DNA of 64,000 bases from NCBI GenBank assembly GCA_039025235.1, contig JBCCOS010000009.1:1-64000 (forward strand), written 5' to 3'. Below are positions 8,012 to 16,728 of this stretch, in pieces. The notes beneath the pieces are model-generated. The model did no database searches, was not told the origin of the DNA, and saw only the letters and a list, made by a program, of their open reading frames with translations. Positions within the stretch are counted from its first letter, which is position 1, and the number at the start of each line of letters is the position of its first letter. Source of the stretch: MED-G105 sp039025235. GTDB lineage: Bacteria > Pseudomonadota > Alphaproteobacteria > Caulobacterales > Parvularculaceae. Made by a program: the position numbers and the translations under genes.

Positions 8012-9667
8012 CTATTCTTCAGCGCCCGCCGCTTCATCTGCTTCAGTTGCCGATTCTAGTTCGCCCTCGCCACCGGTCGCCGCTTCAGTCGACGCCTCTG
8101 GCGATGGAGGTGCTTTCCTCCCACAACTGGTTGTCATCAGCGCATCAAGATCGGACTTCGCTTCACTCAGGAGTTGATCAAAACGCTCACAGTTTGGATC
8201 ATTCTGTAGGCGGCAAACCTGCGCCTGTGTTCTGATCCGGTTAACGTCGTCTTTGCGAGCATCGATCTTTTGATCGCATTCAAGTTTATCTTGTAGCGCT
8301 TCGGTATCATCAATGGCTTTGATATAGTCCAACCACTGCCGTGCTTGCCTTGCCGAGGTTGAATATTGGGTCGCCTTGGCAAATGCTTCGCGTGCTTTCG
8401 TTCGTTGCGCGCGATCGCCGGGGCCGGCTTGGCTAAAACGGGCGGTTCCCAATAATAACCATGCATCACCCGTTTCTTTAGACGACATTCCCCCCTTGCG
8501 CAGGGCCGTGCGCAAGGCCGTCTCAGCCGCTTTGTATTGTTCATCGGCGACAAGAACTTGACCCAATCGGTATGAAAGTTTACCGGCGCTTGAGAGTTTT
8601 GATGCTTCACGCAATACGGGGATCGCGCGCTTATGCTCACGGGCCTGGCTTAGCACTTGGGACAAGAGAACAAGATTATCGAGGTTCCGTTTGATCCGAC
8701 CGGCATCCATTTCACGTTGAATGAGTTTCGCGGCACGGTAGGGATTGTCGAAAAACGAATAATAGTTTGCGAGCGTCTTGAGTTCATTCTCTTTTGTGAG
8801 AAGCCCTGCTTTATACGCGACTTCCAATACTGAAAAAGCTTCTTTATCGCGTCCGGTCGTTGAGTAGAGACCTGAAAGCTGGGTCCAATATCCGCGTTCA
8901 TTGGGCCAGATATTAATCATCCGCTCAAGGAGCGCCGCGCGTTTACGGGTTTCGTTTAACTCAGAATAGATGAGGTTCAAAAGGTCGAAATCGCTCTTCT
9001 TCGGCTCAGCGCTAGAACCACGCGATGCAACCACCTTTTCAGCGGGTCCAACGGCTGCGCGATAATTTGGCGGCGTCAGCTGGACATAGGCCGCGGCCAA
9101 AAGATAGTAAGCGTTTGGATCGACCGTCTCACCAGCTGCCTGGGCGGAGCGTATCCACTCATTCAAACCAGAAATCGCCTTTTGGTACTGCTCTAGCTGA
9201 AAATAAAGCTGAGCAATAAAATAACGAAGCTGATTGTTTCGTTCCGGCGGAAATCCATTAGAATTCAGGGCCGTTTGGAAATCACTCAGCGCCCCGCGAT
9301 AGTCTTCGAGGTTGACCTTAACCGTCCCGCGCAATTCGTAGGTCACGGCCTTATCATAGGCCTTCATCCGATCGCCGCGTTGGGCTATCAACTGGTTAAG
9401 CTGGGTTAACGCTTCTGGGTAGCGTTCCTCTTGAATGACAACAAAGATATCTTGGATAACGCGCGCAACGGCCGGATCAAGCTGCGCCGAGCGGCGGCGG
9501 CTACTACCCTCATTATCATCGTCTTGGGCATGTGCAGACGGCACGAAAGAAAAAGCCGCCAGGCCAACACCCGTTGCAACGCCAGCACTCCCCCAAGCGC
9601 CACCAATAACGGCAACACTGAGAAGTCCGCTACACATAAATCTGGCGATGCGTTTTATAAAAACCAT
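8012..9667 (-). CDS. Periplasmic tetratricopeptide-repeat protein of the TonB operon
   Basis: A 551-residue protein with an N-terminal signal sequence (hydrophobic residues about 10-40, ending AHAQ). It then carries many TPR-like helical hairpins, for example at about residues 100-160 and 340-430. An acidic, low-complexity tail follows (EASTEAATGGEGELESATEA). Four Cys residues near the C-terminus may form disulfides. It is the last gene of the seven-gene TonB cluster, 123 nt after tonB. In Vibrio and Shewanella TonB2 clusters a TPR protein sits in the same place, so a structural or docking role in periplasmic energy transduction is inferred. TAGGGCG precedes ATG 9667. Confidence 0.85.
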   Translation of the reverse strand: MVFIKRIARFMCSGLLSVAVIGGAWGSAGVATGVGLAAFSFVPSAHAQDDDNEGSSRRRSAQLDPAVARVIQDIFVVIQEERYPEALTQLNQLIAQRGDRMKAYDKAVTYELRGTVKVNLEDYRGALSDFQTALNSNGFPPERNNQLRYFIAQLYFQLEQYQKAISGLNEWIRSAQAAGETVDPNAYYLLAAAYVQLTPPNYRAAVGPAEKVVASRGSSAEPKKSDFDLLNLIYSELNETRKRAALLERMINIWPNERGYWTQLSGLYSTTGRDKEAFSVLEVAYKAGLLTKENELKTLANYYSFFDNPYRAAKLIQREMDAGRIKRNLDNLVLLSQVLSQAREHKRAIPVLREASKLSSAGKLSYRLGQVLVADEQYKAAETALRTALRKGGMSSKETGDAWLLLGTARFSQAGPGDRAQRTKAREAFAKATQYSTSARQARQWLDYIKAIDDTEALQDKLECDQKIDARKDDVNRIRTQAQVCRLQNDPNCERFDQLLSEAKSDLDALMTTSCGRKAPPSPEASTEAATGGEGELESATEADEAAGAEE

Positions 9668-9790
9668 GTTGTCGTCGCCCTACGCTTTAAACCGCTTTCA
9701 AATCATCGTCGCAAAATGCGCTTTATCTCCACTCGACCATTGTGTTCACCAGCGTCATTCCCCAAACCGGCCGGTACGATCGAACGATAT

Positions 9791-10390
9791 CTACTCAGCC
9801 AACTCGAAACTGATTGCCTGCTGAACGCCGCGACGCCACTGCGCTTCGTTATCCACAATTTTCGGCTGATACTTCCATCGCTCAACAGAGCGCGTGGCTG
9901 CACGATTCAAACAACTGTTAGTGGAATCGACCACGCGAACGTTCGTCACAGTTCCTTCCGGGGTCACATCAAATTCAACAAAAACTGTCTCTTTTGGTTT
10001 TGCCCGCGACATACACCGATCAGGATATTGCGGCGGTATCCGCACCAATGGCTGCGCGTCGCGGTCAGGGTTAAAACCCGATCCGACATTAAGTTTTGCA
10101 TCAATTTGCGGGATGTCAGCACGAACACCGTCGAGTGATGGTCGATTTGACGGATCAGTGACGGCTGGCGGTGGCGGCGGCGGCGTGTCGAGCGTCGGAC
10201 GCTTAAAGTCCTTATTCAGATCATTGATATCCGTGTCTTGAATTTGTGACGTGATATTGATGTTAATCGCGTCTTTTTCCTCGTCAAGCCGGGTTTGTCC
10301 ACTAATCATCGCCTTCATGAACAGGAATAGAAAGACCGTCACGCCGGCGGCGAGTGGTAATCCAATCAGCAATCGAATTATGGACCCCAT
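9791..10390 (-). CDS. tonB: TonB-type energy transducer (TonB2-like)
   Basis: A 199-residue protein with one N-terminal membrane helix (about residues 6-27). A very short proline segment, PPPPPPAVTDP, lies near residue 80. The C-terminal TonB domain runs from about 110, with PPQYPDRCMSRAKPKETVFVEFDVTPEGTV, where the YP and EFDVTPEG elements are typical. It would pass proton-motive energy from the ExbB/ExbD complexes to outer-membrane receptors. Two Cys residues in the TonB domain could form a disulfide. The short Pro spacer is like TonB2-type proteins rather than E. coli TonB. It starts 15 nt after the upstream exbD. Confidence 0.9.
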   Translation of the reverse strand: MGSIIRLLIGLPLAAGVTVFLFLFMKAMISGQTRLDEEKDAININITSQIQDTDINDLNKDFKRPTLDTPPPPPPAVTDPSNRPSLDGVRADIPQIDAKLNVGSGFNPDRDAQPLVRIPPQYPDRCMSRAKPKETVFVEFDVTPEGTVTNVRVVDSTNSCLNRAATRSVERWKYQPKIVDNEAQWRRGVQQAISFELAE

Positions 10391-10405
10391 ATCAACTCTC
10401 TCGCC

Positions 10406-10813
10406 TTACTTATCTTCCGTAGAGACAGCAATGTCTCTCACACCCGCTGCACGGATCTGGTCTGCCACCTCAACTAAAAACCGAGAATCAGCTTCCGAAT
10501 CGATCTGTATCGCGGCTGTCCCTTTCGGATTTTCACGTTTCAACGCCTCCACAGACAATCGGACCTCTTCGAGTTCAACTTCGTCTTTGTTGATATAGAT
10601 CTCATTGTCGGCGGTGATCGCTACCAGGATGGATGCCAATTTCCTGTCTTTTGCCGTAACCGCCTCCGGGCGATTGATGTCAACGCCCGGCTCTTTCACG
10701 AAGGTCGACGTGACAATAAAGAAAATCAGCATGATGAAGACAATGTCTAAGAGCGGCGTCACATTGACGTCTTCTTCATCGCCTCCACCCGATTGTAATC
10801 TACGTCTCGCCAT
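10406..10813 (-). CDS. exbD: ExbD/TolR biopolymer transport protein (second copy)
   Basis: A 135-residue protein with a short cytoplasmic N-terminus and one membrane helix at about 18-38. The ExbD/TolR signature DVNVTPLLDIVFIMLIFFIV contains the membrane Asp needed for proton coupling. A periplasmic domain follows, including ENPKGTAAIQIDSEADSRFLVEVADQIRAAG. It should act with ExbB as the proton-driven stator. It lies between the other exbD gene (68 nt upstream) and tonB (15 nt downstream). Confidence 0.92.
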   Translation of the reverse strand: MARRRLQSGGGDEEDVNVTPLLDIVFIMLIFFIVTSTFVKEPGVDINRPEAVTAKDRKLASILVAITADNEIYINKDEVELEEVRLSVEALKRENPKGTAAIQIDSEADSRFLVEVADQIRAAGVRDIAVSTEDK

Positions 10814-10881
10814 CTAAAGGCTCCGCACAAAATTCAAAAGCGAACCCACCAAGGGAAGAGGCGGATTGTACTGAATACGCA

Positions 10882-11298
10882 TCATTTGGCCCCCGACTGT
10901 AGAGCCACCGAAACCGCAGCAGCCTTGCCCGCATAGGCCTGGTCCATCACCGTCACGGTGGTGCCGGCATCAGCGGTGGGTGCGGCACTGACTAACACCA
11001 CCCCTTTCGGTTCACGGGCCGTAAATTCTTCGACAACCGGTGTGACCGACAGGGGATCAATCAACCGCACATTATTAACCCGAACAAAGCCATCTTCTTG
11101 AACGGCGAGAAGCAATGCCGGTGGCGGTACCGTATTCTCATCCTCTGGCGTTTCTTCTGGCGTGCGAACATCGATCCCCTTCTCGCGAAGGAATGTTGCC
11201 GTCACGATAAAGAAAATCAGCATGATGAAAACAATGTCGAGGAGAGGCGTGACGTTTACGTCCGCGGCTTCTTCCTGATGTGTCCCTCGTCTACGCAT
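10882..11298 (-). CDS. exbD: ExbD/TolR biopolymer transport protein (first copy)
   Basis: A 138-residue ExbD-family protein with the same motif, DVNVTPLLDIVFIMLIFFIV, at about residues 13-32 and a small periplasmic domain. The N-terminus MRRRGTHQEEAA is basic, as expected for the cytoplasmic side. The two ExbD copies are similar in the membrane segment but diverge in the periplasmic part, so they may form a mixed dimer. The start is 6 nt after the exbB stop. Confidence 0.92.
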   Translation of the reverse strand: MRRRGTHQEEAADVNVTPLLDIVFIMLIFFIVTATFLREKGIDVRTPEETPEDENTVPPPALLLAVQEDGFVRVNNVRLIDPLSVTPVVEEFTAREPKGVVLVSAAPTADAGTTVTVMDQAYAGKAAAVSVALQSGAK

Positions 11299-11304
11299 GA
11301 CCCA

Positions 11305-11841
11305 TCAGTCCTCCACACTCAGTTCATCGCCAAGGGCTGCCACGGCTTTTAACACCTGCTGCTCAAAAGCATTGATGAAGATCAGCCCTGACAAGGACGC
11401 GACAAGACCCGCCATCGTTGGAATTGTGGCCCGCGTGATCCCAGCGGCCATAAGGCGCGCATTTGAAGATCCCGTCACGGCCATCACGTCAAAGACGAAA
11501 ACCATGCCCGTCACGGTGCCAAGAAGACCCAGAAGGGGCGTCACCGCCACAAGGGCCCTGATAAGACCATTGAATTGACTGGCTTCCTCACGTGCTTCAG
11601 AAATCAAGCGGTCGCGCACGGCGTGAGCATACCAAGAACTATGGTCGGAACGCGCCGCCCAAGCGCGTGTTGCACGACTAACGACACCGCCATGGGCGAT
11701 CCCCCAATACATGAGGCGTTCAAGAATCATGCCCCACATCACAAATGTGGTGATCATAATCGCGACCAAAACCGGTCCGCCAGCCGCGAGAAACTCGCGA
11801 AGAGCGTCATAGGCATAAGGCGGATAAAGATAGGCTAACAT
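11305..11841 (-). CDS. exbB: ExbB/TolQ proton channel protein
   Basis: A 178-residue MotA/TolQ/ExbB family protein. It has three membrane segments at about residues 20-42, 97-120 and 137-160. The conserved LIRALVAVTPLLGLLGTVTGM region includes the pore-lining Thr, and GLVASLSGLIF follows. It forms the pentameric proton channel around the ExbD dimer. It is shorter than E. coli ExbB (244 residues), as is usual for ExbB2-type proteins. A GGAAAGGC stretch precedes ATG 11841. It is tightly coupled to exbD downstream and 106 nt from the TtpC-like gene upstream. Confidence 0.92.
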   Translation of the reverse strand: MLAYLYPPYAYDALREFLAAGGPVLVAIMITTFVMWGMILERLMYWGIAHGGVVSRATRAWAARSDHSSWYAHAVRDRLISEAREEASQFNGLIRALVAVTPLLGLLGTVTGMVFVFDVMAVTGSSNARLMAAGITRATIPTMAGLVASLSGLIFINAFEQQVLKAVAALGDELSVED

Positions 11842-11947
11842 TTTATGCCTTTCCCGAAACTCTTCCTAACGCCATCCCATGGTCGTAACAAAGAGGCACT
11901 CGCCATCATCATCACTAAAACCAACCAAGGGATAAAGCGACCTTCCC

Positions 11948-13315
11948 CTAACGACCTTCCGCATGCTCTGCGATAATACCAGCAGCTTGCTCTTCAAGGA
12001 TCTGCGAAACCCGCTTGGAGGCACCACTCGCAAAAGCATGGAGGAGTAAGAGCGGAATTGCCGCGATAAGACCAAGCACCGTGGTAACAAGCGCTTCAGA
12101 AATACCACCAGCCATAATTTGCGGATCGCCCGTGCCGAACAGTGTAATCGCTTGGAAGGTATTGATCATACCAATAACCGTCCCGAGGAGCCCCATGAGC
12201 GGCGCAACAGCGGCGAGCACTTTGATCAGGTTCAAGCCACCTTCAAGCTTTGGAATTTCCTTCAAAATGGCATCATCAAGTTTCAGAGCCACTGTCTCAA
12301 CATCGCGAGAACTTGCCCCTTCATAGGCCAACATCACGCGGCCAAGTGGATTACCCTTGGATGCACGTTTCTTGCGCACCTGCCCCTTAACGGCGGCCGC
12401 TGTGGAGCTCAGTGTTACCCATTTAAAGATGCCGAGTAACGAGCCGAAAGCTGCAATGACGAGGATAGCGTAGCCAACAACACGCCCCTGACGGATCCGA
12501 TCAACAACGCTAGGTGATTCAACAATGAGGTTGAGTAACTGACCAAGCGATGGATCGATAATACCGCGTACGACTTTTCCGTCCGGTGCATTTTCTACGT
12601 TTCTCGCAAGACCCGTAATATTTCCTGCTGGCTGATCACCAAGAAATTTCAATTTCTTCAGTTCACTATTATAGGTTAAAAACTTACCATCAGAAAAGGC
12701 AACAAACGGCCCGATCCGTGTGATTTCCTCGGTTGCCGGTGCGCCATCAGCGCGGGCCACATCCGCCGAAAATGTCGATACTTTTCCTTGTTCAACAATT
12801 TGCTGAACATAGGTCACCCACAAAAATTCAAGCTGCTCTTTTGTTGGCAAAGTTTCCGTCTGGGCAACTTCGCGCAACTCTGAGTCGCGTCCCCTATACT
12901 CAGCACTAATAAGCGAGCTTTGAACTTCTGCCGTGAGTTCTGCCGCTGCCGACCGAGCCGCGCCGAACAACTCCTGAAATTCACCTTGTTTGTCGGCGAG
13001 ATCAGAATTCAATTCATCGAGTATTTTCTTGTTCGACTCGACAAGTCCTTCCAAGCGTTCTGATTCCGCTTTTGCCGCCGCAACCTGCGACTTGACCCGT
13101 GCAAGCTCAGCGCGCTGATTGTTGCGCTCCCTTAGAAAGCGCGCCTCGCGCTCTTTGTTCTCTGCACTAACCTCACGACGCTCCCGCCGGATGGCCTGGA
13201 GAACCTGATCGAGGGTCACTTGCGTTTCCTGAGCCGCAACAGGCGATCGCGCATCCATAAGAAATGCTGACACCCCGGCGCACAGGGAAAGTCCGACAAG
13301 CTTAAACAACTTCAT
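11948..13315 (-). CDS. TtpC-like protein: MotA/TolQ/ExbB channel with large periplasmic domain
   Basis: A 455-residue protein starting with a signal peptide (KLVGLSLCAGVSAFL, then APVAAQ). A long coiled-coil follows (about residues 35-135, rich in Glu, Arg and Gln), then a periplasmic region. The C-terminal MotA/TolQ/ExbB domain is at about 275-455, with LAAVAPLMGLLGTVIGM as its channel signature. This architecture matches TtpC, the extra component of Vibrio TonB2 systems that links inner-membrane complexes to the periplasm. It comes second in the cluster, after the DUF3450 gene. Confidence 0.9.
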   Translation of the reverse strand: MKLFKLVGLSLCAGVSAFLMDARSPVAAQETQVTLDQVLQAIRRERREVSAENKEREARFLRERNNQRAELARVKSQVAAAKAESERLEGLVESNKKILDELNSDLADKQGEFQELFGAARSAAAELTAEVQSSLISAEYRGRDSELREVAQTETLPTKEQLEFLWVTYVQQIVEQGKVSTFSADVARADGAPATEEITRIGPFVAFSDGKFLTYNSELKKLKFLGDQPAGNITGLARNVENAPDGKVVRGIIDPSLGQLLNLIVESPSVVDRIRQGRVVGYAILVIAAFGSLLGIFKWVTLSSTAAAVKGQVRKKRASKGNPLGRVMLAYEGASSRDVETVALKLDDAILKEIPKLEGGLNLIKVLAAVAPLMGLLGTVIGMINTFQAITLFGTGDPQIMAGGISEALVTTVLGLIAAIPLLLLHAFASGASKRVSQILEEQAAGIIAEHAEGR

Positions 13316-13345
13316 GGCGAGTTCCTTTCAACGTGCCGTCGAGGC

Positions 13346-14134
13346 TTATTCAGTGGCGGCCGCGTCAACCGCGACACGCTTTACAGGGATTGGGAGAAGG
13401 TTTGGCGCTGTCTGCTCTTTTGCCATCCGCATTCCGAGTTTTACGTCCTGTAGGAACGACTTGGACAAATCGACAAAACTACGAGACTCTACATCATAAA
13501 TTTTGAGAATTGAATCGTCCTCGGTTTTAAAGACGAGTGCGATGCGGCCTATTCTTAAAAAATCGCCAGTGCGCGCTGTCCCGTTATCATCGATGACGCC
13601 CTCATAAGAGCCAATCGTGCGCCCAAACTCGTTTTCGATTTGATAGGCCTCAACAATAAGACGATAGCGCTGCGCCGCGGAAATGTCTGGGTTGCTCATC
13701 GCAGCGGTCAAACGATCAACGCGCGCACGCCGATCATCGAGATTGAACGGCAAGTCAGCCTGCACAATCGCGCCGAGCTTTGCCAACATATCCTCCATGA
13801 GAGGCTGGGTCGATTTTTGGAGGCCGGAGACATTTTCAATATCTGTTCGCAGCTGCGCAATTTTGCGCTCCTGCGCCTCAACTTCGCGCTGCCGAGACGC
13901 ATTATATCGAAGATTTGCCTCAAGCTGCTTTAAGTTCGCACGAAAGTCATTAACCAACACCGCTGTCTGATCGTCTAGTTGATTGATGCGCTGCTGCGAG
14001 GCTTTTGCCTCATTCGCAATACGCGAACTTTCGTCCAGCGACGGCTTGAACTGCGCCACTGCAGGCGACAGAACGATTGTCGCTACTGATGCGGCACAGA
14101 CCGCCGCTGACGCCATGATACGAACTCTTTTCAT
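13346..14134 (-). CDS. DUF3450 periplasmic coiled-coil protein
   Basis: A 262-residue exported protein. It has a signal peptide at residues 1-27 (ending AVAQF), then a predicted coiled coil over about 30-120. The C-terminal part has RYRLIVEAYQIENEFGRTI and GRIALVFKTEDDSILKIYD, characteristic of DUF3450. Members almost always head TonB2/TtpC operons, as here, and are thought to assist periplasmic assembly; the exact function is unknown. The gap to the next gene is 30 nt, so the seven genes down to 8012 are probably one transcript starting upstream of 14134. Confidence 0.88.
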   Translation of the reverse strand: MKRVRIMASAAVCAASVATIVLSPAVAQFKPSLDESSRIANEAKASQQRINQLDDQTAVLVNDFRANLKQLEANLRYNASRQREVEAQERKIAQLRTDIENVSGLQKSTQPLMEDMLAKLGAIVQADLPFNLDDRRARVDRLTAAMSNPDISAAQRYRLIVEAYQIENEFGRTIGSYEGVIDDNGTARTGDFLRIGRIALVFKTEDDSILKIYDVESRSFVDLSKSFLQDVKLGMRMAKEQTAPNLLPIPVKRVAVDAAATE

Positions 14135-14341
14135 GATTGCCTCACCTTACGGTTTCCTTCGGCTCTTGCGTTACCGACTGATCAGGCGGATGCCCTATCA
14201 GATTAACTCTAGTGTTATGGGATGACGTCGAAACCGGCGCGATGAAAATGCCGCCCCGAACATACCCCTCTCAAAAACCCCAGTGTCGATGATTGAATTA
14301 AAAACTGTCGGTTTGCAATGCTGATTTTCAATTGAGTGGCC

Positions 14342-14405
14342 ATTGTACCGCAAAAAATGCAGACTTGTTACGAATGAACAAGTGGAATTGTTAACAGCGT
14401 ACAAT
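14342..14405. promoter_or_regulatory. Nested inverted repeats upstream of the TonB operon
   Basis: ATTGTAC (14342-14348) is matched by GTACAAT (14399-14405). Inside lies ACTTGTT-7 nt-AACAAGT (14363-14383), a perfect 7-7-7 palindrome of the size expected for a dimeric repressor site. It is about 210-270 bases upstream of the first gene of the operon. I cannot match it to a known Fur or Irr box. Confidence 0.35.
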
Positions 14406-14610
14406 TAAACATCAATGAATTGCTCCGAATTATTCACACGCTCCTGACTCAATCATCATTCCCTTCAATTTATAACAAGGAACGCACACGATGCAAATGT
14501 TCGTTTATGACATGATCATGAACGACATGCGCCGAATATGAAAGAATATGGACAAAAATGGATAAACGGTTCTTGGTTAAATCTGCCGTTCCTATACCTT
14601 TAAACGAAGA

Positions 14611-14725
14611 TAATGCGCGTTTTACCCGCCTAAAGCTGATCGATTTCAAATGGAATCGCGGAACATATTAACGTCGTGGATTTTGCGCATTATCGGGCGC
14701 GTGGGCCAATAGCTGCTCAAGTAAC
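14611..14725 (+). repeat. Type F repeat
   Basis: ATAATGCGC near 14611 pairs with GCGCATTAT near 14684. Inside is the TTTCAAATGGAATCGC core shared with 5980, 36970 and 38115. The tail GTGGGCCAATAGCTGCTCAAG matches the tail at 38174-38193. Confidence 0.65.
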
Positions 14726-14851
14726 ACTCACGTCGTGAAGCGAGCCGCAACTGCCGGAATGGAAAAGAACTGAAACGTTGGTTTCATCGATGGCCAAAAA
14801 ATCCGAGACACATAAATTCAAAAGACACGAAGTCAGGAAACAACCTGAATT

Positions 14852-14926
14852 TGGCTGGGGCGCCAGGATTCGAACCTGGGAATGTCGATACCAAAAACCG
14901 ATGCCTTACCACTTGGCGACGCCCCA
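14852..14926 (-). tRNA. tRNA-Gln (anticodon UUG)
   Basis: Read on the minus strand, the 75 bases fold into a full cloverleaf. The acceptor arms are TGGGGCG/CGCCCCA and the D arm region is GCCAAGTGGTAAGGC. The anticodon stem TCGGT/ATCGA encloses the loop TTTTGGT, giving anticodon TTG. The T arm is CCCAGGTTCGAATCCTGG. The CCA end is encoded in the DNA, and there is no intron. UUG reads CAA glutamine codons. Confidence 0.96.
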
Positions 14927-15191
14927 ACGGCTTGAGCGAGATAGCCGCTTATACATTGAAAAGCAACGTGTCGAACGGACTGCAAAACAATATTTATTTT
15001 ATCCTCACCGCATTCGCACAACGCGTCAATTTTGCAAAATAAAAATTTCCCGTTCCTTAATTTTGAGACGTTTGACAGATGACCCACTGCGCGAAAGCTC
15101 TTTGCTTGCGTCTCGACGAACAACCGGTCTGAAAAGATGCTCCCCTTTGGAGCTTAAGTCCTTACCATGAATCTCTGACAGTTCATAAACC

Positions 15192-15223
15192 CAATTCGCG
15201 TCCCCGCCAATTCGCATCCCCGA
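15192..15223. repeat. Tandem duplication, 2 x 16 bp
   Basis: CAATTCGCGTCCCCGC is followed directly by CAATTCGCATCCCCGA, with two differences. Confidence 0.8.
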
Positions 15224-15310
15224 ATGAACACCCAAACAAACACAATGCGCCATCATACACTCAAAAATCGCTCGTCAGGTCACGCCCAGAACTTCGTGGC
15301 TCAATAGCGT

Positions 15311-15346
15311 CGGGGATCAAAGGCGTATCGCGGATCAAGGACGTTT
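15311..15346. repeat. Tandem duplication, 2 x 18 bp (diverged)
   Basis: CGGGGATCAAAGGCGTAT is followed by CGCGGATCAAGGACGTTT, differing at four positions. Confidence 0.6.
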
Positions 15347-15475
15347 TTTTCCACTATCACCGCCGCAAAAAGAATTGCGATCCAAAAGAGAATTAAAACC
15401 ACCAACGAATTTAATTCGTGAAAGGATCAAAATCTGAGCAATATCCTAAGTCGCGCGCGGGACAACAGATACGAT

Positions 15476-15523
15476 CCCGATCTGGTTCTGCCCCGATCTA
15501 GTTTTGCCCTGATCTGATCGGGC
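15476..15523. repeat. Tandem repeat, 3 x 16 bp
   Basis: CCCGATCTGGTTCTGC, CCCGATCTAGTTTTGC and CCTGATCTGATCGGGC follow head to tail. The third unit can also fold on itself through GATC/GATC and GCCC/GGGC. Confidence 0.8.
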
Positions 15524-15741
15524 ACAGTTTGGTGATATTTCCAATATCAATCATGTAATGAATGACGGCTTAGACCGCCTGTGCCCCTCACACATTGATG
15601 CCAGATAATGGAGAAACCGTCATGCTCTTAAAAGGTGCTTACCACGCCACCGTTCGCGAGAACGTAAATTCCCGTCCGGAAATAAAGTGCAATCCAAAGG
15701 GATTGTAACATGACGCCTTTTTCGGATCGCTCTATTGAACG

Positions 15742-16728
15742 ATGTGTCGGCAACAAAGCTTTAGCCTGTGGGTCAATCGCTTCAAAAATTTGCATCCTAC
15801 CTTAATTGGTGCAAACGTTAAGCGAAACACAAGTTCAGAACGAAAAAAACACCTGCCGATTGTTACTTTTTGTGTTAGCGGCAACCAGCATATTCAAGCG
15901 CCTTCAATTTCGTATTCGGATGTTATGACCAATCTGAAACTAAAGCAAAATGCAAAAATCGAACGAGCTATGGCTTCGTCGTTCTCGGCATTCGCAGATG
16001 AGCTCAGTCCCGACAGAGACGTGTTGCCTTCGGGCCTCGATGGTGTCGTTCAACAAATCGAAAGCGCCTATTACGGCAAATTACCGGGATCGATTCCACG
16101 GCAAAAAATAGACGAGGTCGCGGCACTGGTGCAACGCATGGCGTCTGAGACGACGGATGGATATTTCGGCGTTCGCGGGCGCGCGCCTGTTAAAGGAACA
16201 TTCCTTGAGACTTTCGGGGTCGATGACGAATATCGTCGTTTTTGCGATTGCCTTTGCACTCGATTATCGAACTTGCCACAGCAAAATGAAGATATGCATT
16301 TAACCCTTCGGGCCATCAGAAGCGGCGAACAACAAGCATCAGGGCATTCATTTTATTTTCACTACGACTCCTTCGTCTTAACGTTCATTATACCTATTAT
16401 TATCCCAGAAGGTGATAACGCTGGCGACCTCTTAATTATGCCAAAATCCAGAAATTTGCGTACAACCTATGTCCAGAATATTTTTGACAAAGCCATTGTT
16501 GACAGCAACTACCAACAAAAACGCTTCCGCAAAATATACCAGAAAAAAAATTCGAAGTTAAAAAGGATCAAGCTTGAGTTGGGAAAAATATACGTCTTCG
16601 AAGGCTATAAATGCGTACACAGCAACGAGGCGCCGCCCCCCGGCGAAGTGCGCTCTACGGCCGTTTTGCACTATTACGATCCCCACGCGAACGATATTCT
16701 GAAAAAGCTAAAGGGGCGGTTACGCTAG
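15742..16728 (+). CDS. Probable 2-oxoglutarate/Fe(II)-dependent oxygenase
   Basis: The 328-residue product is not one I can name. Its C-terminal half has the double-stranded beta-helix iron site: His207-Tyr-Asp209 (FYFHYDSFVLTF), a distal His293 (KCVHSNEAPPPGEVRS) and Arg304 eleven residues later for 2-oxoglutarate. Strand-like runs (TFIIPIIIPEG, GDLLIMP, KIYVFEG) support the fold. The substrate is unknown. The N-terminal 60 residues look atypical and no ribosome-binding site is visible, so ATG 15925 or ATG 15970 may be the true start. The stop codon TAG falls inside the first bases of repeat B3. A monocistronic location next to UbiD gives no clue to function. Confidence 0.65.
   Translation: MCRQQSFSLWVNRFKNLHPTLIGANVKRNTSSERKKHLPIVTFCVSGNQHIQAPSISYSDVMTNLKLKQNAKIERAMASSFSAFADELSPDRDVLPSGLDGVVQQIESAYYGKLPGSIPRQKIDEVAALVQRMASETTDGYFGVRGRAPVKGTFLETFGVDDEYRRFCDCLCTRLSNLPQQNEDMHLTLRAIRSGEQQASGHSFYFHYDSFVLTFIIPIIIPEGDNAGDLLIMPKSRNLRTTYVQNIFDKAIVDSNYQQKRFRKIYQKKNSKLKRIKLELGKIYVFEGYKCVHSNEAPPPGEVRSTAVLHYYDPHANDILKKLKGRLR

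Larger units (their letters stand above)
14135..14851. other. Intergenic region upstream of the TonB operon
   Basis: No gene is supported. It holds nested inverted repeats (14342-14405) that could be an operator region for the TonB operon, and a type F repeat (14611-14725). Confidence 0.5.
14927..15741. other. Intergenic region with short tandem duplications
   Basis: No gene is supported. The region contains three separate short tandem duplications: 15192-15223, 15311-15346 and 15476-15523. Confidence 0.5.

Noticed and set aside
9842..9856. TTATCCACA DnaA-box-like sequence inside tonB
   Set aside because: Single occurrence within a coding region, with no cluster around it; likely chance.
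14778..15170. 130-codon frame covering the tRNA-Gln region
   Set aside because: It is the opposite strand of a tRNA gene, and no protein motif is seen.
15026..15256. 76-codon minus-strand frame
   Set aside because: No family match, poor start region and overlap with short duplications.
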